64,000 nt of DNA from positions 1 to 64,000 of the forward strand of contig JAZNFO010000064.1 of assembly GCA_045575975.1 (NCBI GenBank), read 5' to 3'. The notes beneath the pieces are model-generated. The model saw nothing but the letters and a program-made list of their open reading frames with translations. It was not told where the DNA came from and did no database searches. Source of the DNA: RGIG8709 sp045575975. GTDB lineage: Bacteria; Bacillota; Clostridia; Monoglobales; Monoglobaceae. This document shows, one piece after another, positions 61,116 through 64,000 of the stretch. A program made the position numbers and the translations under genes. Numbering within the stretch: the stretch's first letter is position 1; every line of letters begins with the position of its first letter.

Positions 61116-62066
61116 ATAGTAGTATATTTCTGCATCAAGTTTTTCTGCAAGCTTTTTGCCCTCTTCCTCCCCTAAAACAAAGCAGGCAGTTGAAAGACAA
61201 TCGGCTGTCATTGCAGAACTATGAATAATGGTAACCCCGCTGTAGTCCGACTCTTTTGGATAACCGTCTGCAGGGTTTATTATATGATGATAAATTTTTC
61301 CACCCTTTTCAAAATACCTTTGATAGGTCCCGCTTGTAACAACACACCCCGAAGAAATCTCCAGAACTTTTTCATAATTTCCGTCTGTTTCAAATGGTGT
61401 TTGAAGTCCCACTCTCCAGATACCGTCTTTCGTTTCTGGATTTTTCCCAACACAACCAATGTTTCCGCCAAGATTTATGATTCCTCTGCAACCATATCTT
61501 TCAAGAACTTTTTTTGCCATATCGCAGGCATATCCCTTTGCAATACCGCCTAAATCTATTTTTATTTCACCGTTTTCTTTTGTGATTTCCAGCTTTTCCA
61601 TATCCACAGTCAAAGCTTTGAAATCAACATTTTTAAGCTTATTTTCTATATCCTTTTTTTCAGGAACTATATTACTTCCGCTTTTAAAATCCCACAGCGA
61701 AGAAACCGGCGCAATCGTTATATCAAATGACCCGCCTGACATTTCGGAAAACATAAGTGCACACTCAATTATTTCTGCTGTTTCTTTATTAATCTTTATT
61801 TTCTTGTTCTTTTCCGCATTATTTATTTTTGCAACATCAGAATCTTCTGAATAAAAATTGGTTAGCTTATGTATTTTTTCAATTTCTCTAAAAGCTTCCA
61901 TAACCGCAGATTTTGAATTTTTTCCGTAAGCAGTAATCGAGCAGGTGGTGTCAAATAAAAATTCAGTATCTTTATATGAATTAATTCTATACCCGTTTTT
62001 CTGGAGCAAAACAAAGATAAGACCTATAATAAAAATCAATGTCAATATACTTTTCAGTTTTTTCAT
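61113..62066 (-). CDS. apbE: FAD:protein FMN transferase
   Basis: A 317-aa ApbE enzyme that flavinylates electron-transport proteins. An N-terminal membrane anchor (ILTLIFIIGLIFVLLQ) precedes the domain: SFDITIAPVSSLWDFKSG, IDLGGIAKGYACDMAKKVLE, NLGGNIGCVGKNPETKDGIW, and HHIINPADGYPKESDYSGVT with the Mg-binding region. No rnf or nqr genes are adjacent. Confidence 0.92.
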   Translation of the reverse strand: MKKLKSILTLIFIIGLIFVLLQKNGYRINSYKDTEFLFDTTCSITAYGKNSKSAVMEAFREIEKIHKLTNFYSEDSDVAKINNAEKNKKIKINKETAEIIECALMFSEMSGGSFDITIAPVSSLWDFKSGSNIVPEKKDIENKLKNVDFKALTVDMEKLEITKENGEIKIDLGGIAKGYACDMAKKVLERYGCRGIINLGGNIGCVGKNPETKDGIWRVGLQTPFETDGNYEKVLEISSGCVVTSGTYQRYFEKGGKIYHHIINPADGYPKESDYSGVTIIHSSAMTADCLSTACFVLGEEEGKKLAEKLDAEIYYY

Positions 62067-62131
62067 TATATCCCATCCCTTCTTTTTTATATATTATCAT
62101 AAAAAAATTTGTTTGTAAATAAAAATAACTC

Positions 62132-62160
62132 TTGACATAGATAAACAATTGTGCTATAAT
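62132..62160 (+). promoter_or_regulatory. Near-consensus promoter for tRNA-Ser genes
   Basis: TTGACA (62132-62137) and TATAAT (62155-62160) are separated by 17 bp. It lies 30 bp upstream of the first tRNA. Confidence 0.9.
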
Positions 62161-62190
62161 GTCATAGTATTCGGTGATAGCCGATAATAC

Positions 62191-62277
62191 GGAGAGGTGT
62201 CCGAGTGGTTTAAGGAGCTAGTCTTGAAAACTAGTGATGCGAAAGCACCCAGATTTCGAATCTCTGCCTCTCCGCCA
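62191..62277 (+). tRNA. tRNA-Ser (anticodon TGA)
   Basis: Acceptor GGAGAGG pairs with CCTCTCC, with G and encoded CCA at the 3' end. The anticodon loop is CTTGAAA (TGA). A long variable arm (GTGATGCGAAAGCAC) is typical of Ser. The T stem has a T-C mismatch next to the loop, so a look in a covariance model is sensible. Confidence 0.93.
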
Positions 62278-62300
62278 TTTTTTTATATATTTATATATTC

Positions 62301-62392
62301 GGAGAAGTACTCAAGTTGGCCGAAGAGGCGCCCCTGCTAAGGGTGTAGGTCGTTAACGCGGCGCGAGAGTTCAAATCTCTCCTTCTCCGCCA
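62301..62392 (+). tRNA. tRNA-Ser (anticodon GCT)
   Basis: Acceptor GGAGAAG pairs with CTTCTCC, with G and encoded CCA. The anticodon loop is CTGCTAA (GCT), between CCC and GGG. The long variable arm (TGTAGGTCGTTAACGCGGCG) and T-arm GAGAGTTCAAATCTCTC are present. Confidence 0.95.
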
Positions 62393-62398
62393 AACAAG

Positions 62399-62425
62399 AA
62401 AGACTTGCTTTTGCAAGTCTTTTTT
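62399..62425 (+). terminator. Terminator of the tRNA-Ser pair
   Basis: AAGACTTGC-TTTT-GCAAGTCTT followed by TTTT, directly downstream of the second tRNA. Confidence 0.9.
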
Positions 62426-62600
62426 GTTTGCATCAGGATTTGAACTCGAAGCGCCGGTACGGCAAGAGCGCACCGAACACGACCGCTGCCAGTGGCAGAT
62501 GAAGGGAGTGTGCAGGTGTGGCAGCAACACAGTGAAATAAGCCGCTTGTCGGCGTAATTGAACTGATGTTGCAACTGTCCCATCAGGGAAATCTCTCCTT
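62426..62600. other. GC-rich non-coding patch next to tRNA-Ser genes
   Basis: The stretch is clearly richer in G and C than its surroundings. Short open frames here look like chance. On the minus strand, TTCGAGTTCAAATCCTGATG (62431-62450) resembles the T-arm of a tRNA, and a CTGCCACTGGCAG palindrome lies at about 62487-62499. A decayed tRNA or an unknown RNA is possible; no family can be named. Confidence 0.4.
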
Positions 62601-62611
62601 CAATAAACAAA

Positions 62612-62672
62612 GAGAGGACTTTCGCCCTCTCCTGCTTTGTTTGTTATTCAGTTTTTGTCAAGACAGGAGAAC
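62612..62672. repeat. Intergenic repeat, copy B
   Basis: Second copy of the 60-bp repeat at 10927-10986: GAGAGGACTTTCGCCCTCTC hairpin, then TTTGTTATTCAGTTTTTGTC and AAGACAGGAGAAC. Together with the GC-rich patch it fills the gene-free region between the tRNAs and the epimerase gene. Confidence 0.85.
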
Positions 62673-62723
62673 CGCTCTCTTGTCCCTCAACTTTTTTCAA
62701 AAGAAGAAAATATCTCCCTATCT

Positions 62724-63578
62724 CTAAAAAATAATTTTATGTATCTTGTTTTTTTCATCTTTAGCCGATAGTTTAATTATTCCTCTTTTGTTCACAAAAT
62801 CATAGTCAGAATCAACAAAGTCCTGACATCCGCACCATGGTTCCATGCAAATGTACTTCGCGCCGGGTTTTGTCCAGAGCAAAAAGAAATCATGCCCCTC
62901 AAATTCCAATGCGACTATTTCCCCGGTTTTCTTGTTTTTTAATGAAACTTTTCTGGAATTAAGATTCATAAATACAAGTGCGTCCACCGCAAAATATTCA
63001 TATTTAAGCGGAAGTTCATATGTATTTTCTCCTACATTAATTGTATTATATTCAAGCAGATTCCCATTCAATATATTGCTGTCGAGATTTTCACTCTTAT
63101 CAAAAACAATACTATATTCTTCAATTCCCTCAGGACAATAATATCCCTCATGTGCTCCTACAGAAAAATACATATCTTTATCTGCAAGATTTTTCACATT
63201 ATACTCAACCATAAGTTCTGACCCATTTAGTGTATAAATTACTCTTAGCTCATATTCAAATGGATATTGCTTCAGAGTTTCTTCATTGAATTTATGTAAA
63301 AACACAATGCTTTCATCAGTCTGACTTTCAACCTCAAACTCTGCAAAACGAATATATCCGTGTTTTTGAAGTGTATATTCCTTGCCGTCATATATATACT
63401 TATCATCCTTTAATCCACCACAGATAGGAAAAAGAAGCGGTGCGTGACTAGCCCAAGTTTCAGGGTCTCCAATCCATATCTTTTCCTTGCCATCCTTTTG
63501 AACACTAATAAGTTCAGCTCCTTTAGTTGAAAAGGTAGCTTTGATTTGTTTATTTGATAAAATTAATTGTTCAGCCAT
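62724..63578 (-). CDS. Aldose 1-epimerase-like protein (LacX type)
   Basis: A 284-aa galactose mutarotase-fold protein: KATFSTKGAELISVQKDGKE at the N-terminus, then LLFPICGGLKDDKYIYDGKE, FSVGAHEGYYCPEG with the catalytic-type His, and a C-terminal WTKPGAKYICMEPWCG. This is the LacX/YihR-like group that acts on sugar anomers. The ligand is unknown. The adjacent LacI-type fragment is about 110 bp away on the same strand, suggesting a sugar-linked pair. Confidence 0.85.
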   Translation of the reverse strand: MAEQLILSNKQIKATFSTKGAELISVQKDGKEKIWIGDPETWASHAPLLFPICGGLKDDKYIYDGKEYTLQKHGYIRFAEFEVESQTDESIVFLHKFNEETLKQYPFEYELRVIYTLNGSELMVEYNVKNLADKDMYFSVGAHEGYYCPEGIEEYSIVFDKSENLDSNILNGNLLEYNTINVGENTYELPLKYEYFAVDALVFMNLNSRKVSLKNKKTGEIVALEFEGHDFFLLWTKPGAKYICMEPWCGCQDFVDSDYDFVNKRGIIKLSAKDEKNKIHKIIF

Positions 63579-63687
63579 TTATTTTTCCTCCATTGTTCTA
63601 AAAAACTGCGGCAGAAGCCATAGCTTTTTTTTACATCAATTATTTCCTAAAAATCCTTGTTTTTCCTTTAATTTTTTTCTATCGTTT

Positions 63688-63930
63688 TTATCTGATGATA
63701 TGCAATATGGGGTTTGATATGTCAGGAACAATCACGGCAATCCTGTTCGTCTTTCCTGAACACAAAGATGCTGCGGCTCCATTTATTACATATCCCATTT
63801 CTCTTGCTGTTCTTAAAACCCTGATTTTTGTTTCGTCAGAAATATCAGGGAGTCCATTAAGTGCATGGGATACTGTTCCAACCGATACATTCAGTTCTTT
63901 TGCTATATCTTTTAAGGTTACTTTTTTCAT
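63688..63930 (-). pseudogene. Truncated LacI-family regulator
   Basis: Only the first 80 codons are open: MKKVTLKDIAKELNVSVGTV, then SHALNGLPDISDETK (LacI-type helix-turn-helix and hinge) and IAVIVPDISNPILHIIR at the start of the ligand domain, where a stop ends it. LacI proteins are normally about 330 aa. No continuing frame follows downstream (63579-63687). I treat it as a remnant, although an autonomous DNA-binding stub is possible. Confidence 0.7.
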
Positions 63931-64000
63931 CAGTTTGTATCCTAGAAAATTATATATACATTTTATATTTAAAAAATAAATTTGTCAATAGAGTGTTGAC

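Noticed and set aside
62291..62610. Minus-strand open frames across the tRNA-Ser genes
   Set aside because: They read through tRNA and terminator sequence, have no ribosome binding site, and their products have no domain pattern.

Overview
The window looks like chromosomal DNA from an AT-rich, endospore-forming member of the Bacillota (class Clostridia). It carries the spoIIA operon, spoIVA, spmAB, a cotJC-like manganese catalase remnant and dipicolinate synthase dpaAB. It also has an oxygen-independent ribonucleotide reductase (nrdDG), and most genes have a strong GGAGG ribosome binding site. No 16S or other species marker is present, so I do not go below class level.

Positions 1 to about 10494 are part of an integrative or conjugative element, read on the minus strand. 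It holds a DUF6017-type helix-turn-helix replication or maintenance protein, ParA, ParB, a tiny DUF3789-like membrane protein, a run of short unrecognised genes joined by translational coupling, and a very large polyvalent helicase-type protein that runs off the left edge. A TnpV-family gene is nested out of frame inside the linker of that large protein. The right edge is abrupt: near 10494 a truncated element gene on the minus strand abuts a truncated manganese catalase gene on the plus strand.

From 11 to 24.3 kb lies a sporulation-rich stretch: spoIIAA-spoIIAB-sigF, valS, birA, a 274-bp MITE, a ymfF/ymfH peptidase pair, lgt, spoIVA and spmAB. From 24.3 to 38.8 kb follow PduO-type adenosyltransferase, sfsA, nrdG, nrdD with NrdR boxes, an EF-G paralogue, an arginine operon (argC-J-B-R-D-F) with two ArgR boxes, and folC-folT behind a tetrahydrofolate riboswitch. 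Positions 38.8 to 43.9 kb carry dpaAB with a SigK-like promoter, then rpmG-secE-nusG-rplK-rplA-rplJ-rplL with an L10 leader. The cluster stops after rplL without rpoB.

From 43.9 to 59.1 kb, mostly on the minus strand, are an oligopeptide-type binding lipoprotein, pgeF, a YmdB-like phosphodiesterase, a GT2 glycosyltransferase, icd, feoAB, a GT28 glycolipid synthase, addA, an RluA-type pseudouridine synthase, a YesU-like protein and a Cof phosphatase. From 59.1 to 64 kb are a seven-hairpin palindromic array, a DUF4830 protein, an RsuA-type pseudouridine synthase, aroQ, apbE, two tRNA-Ser genes, a GC-rich non-coding patch, an aldose epimerase-like protein and a truncated LacI-type regulator.

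The least explained signals are the nested tnpV, the double-truncation junction at 10494, the hairpin array at 59.2 kb, the branched stem-loop between nrdD and nrdG, and the non-coding patch beside the tRNAs.
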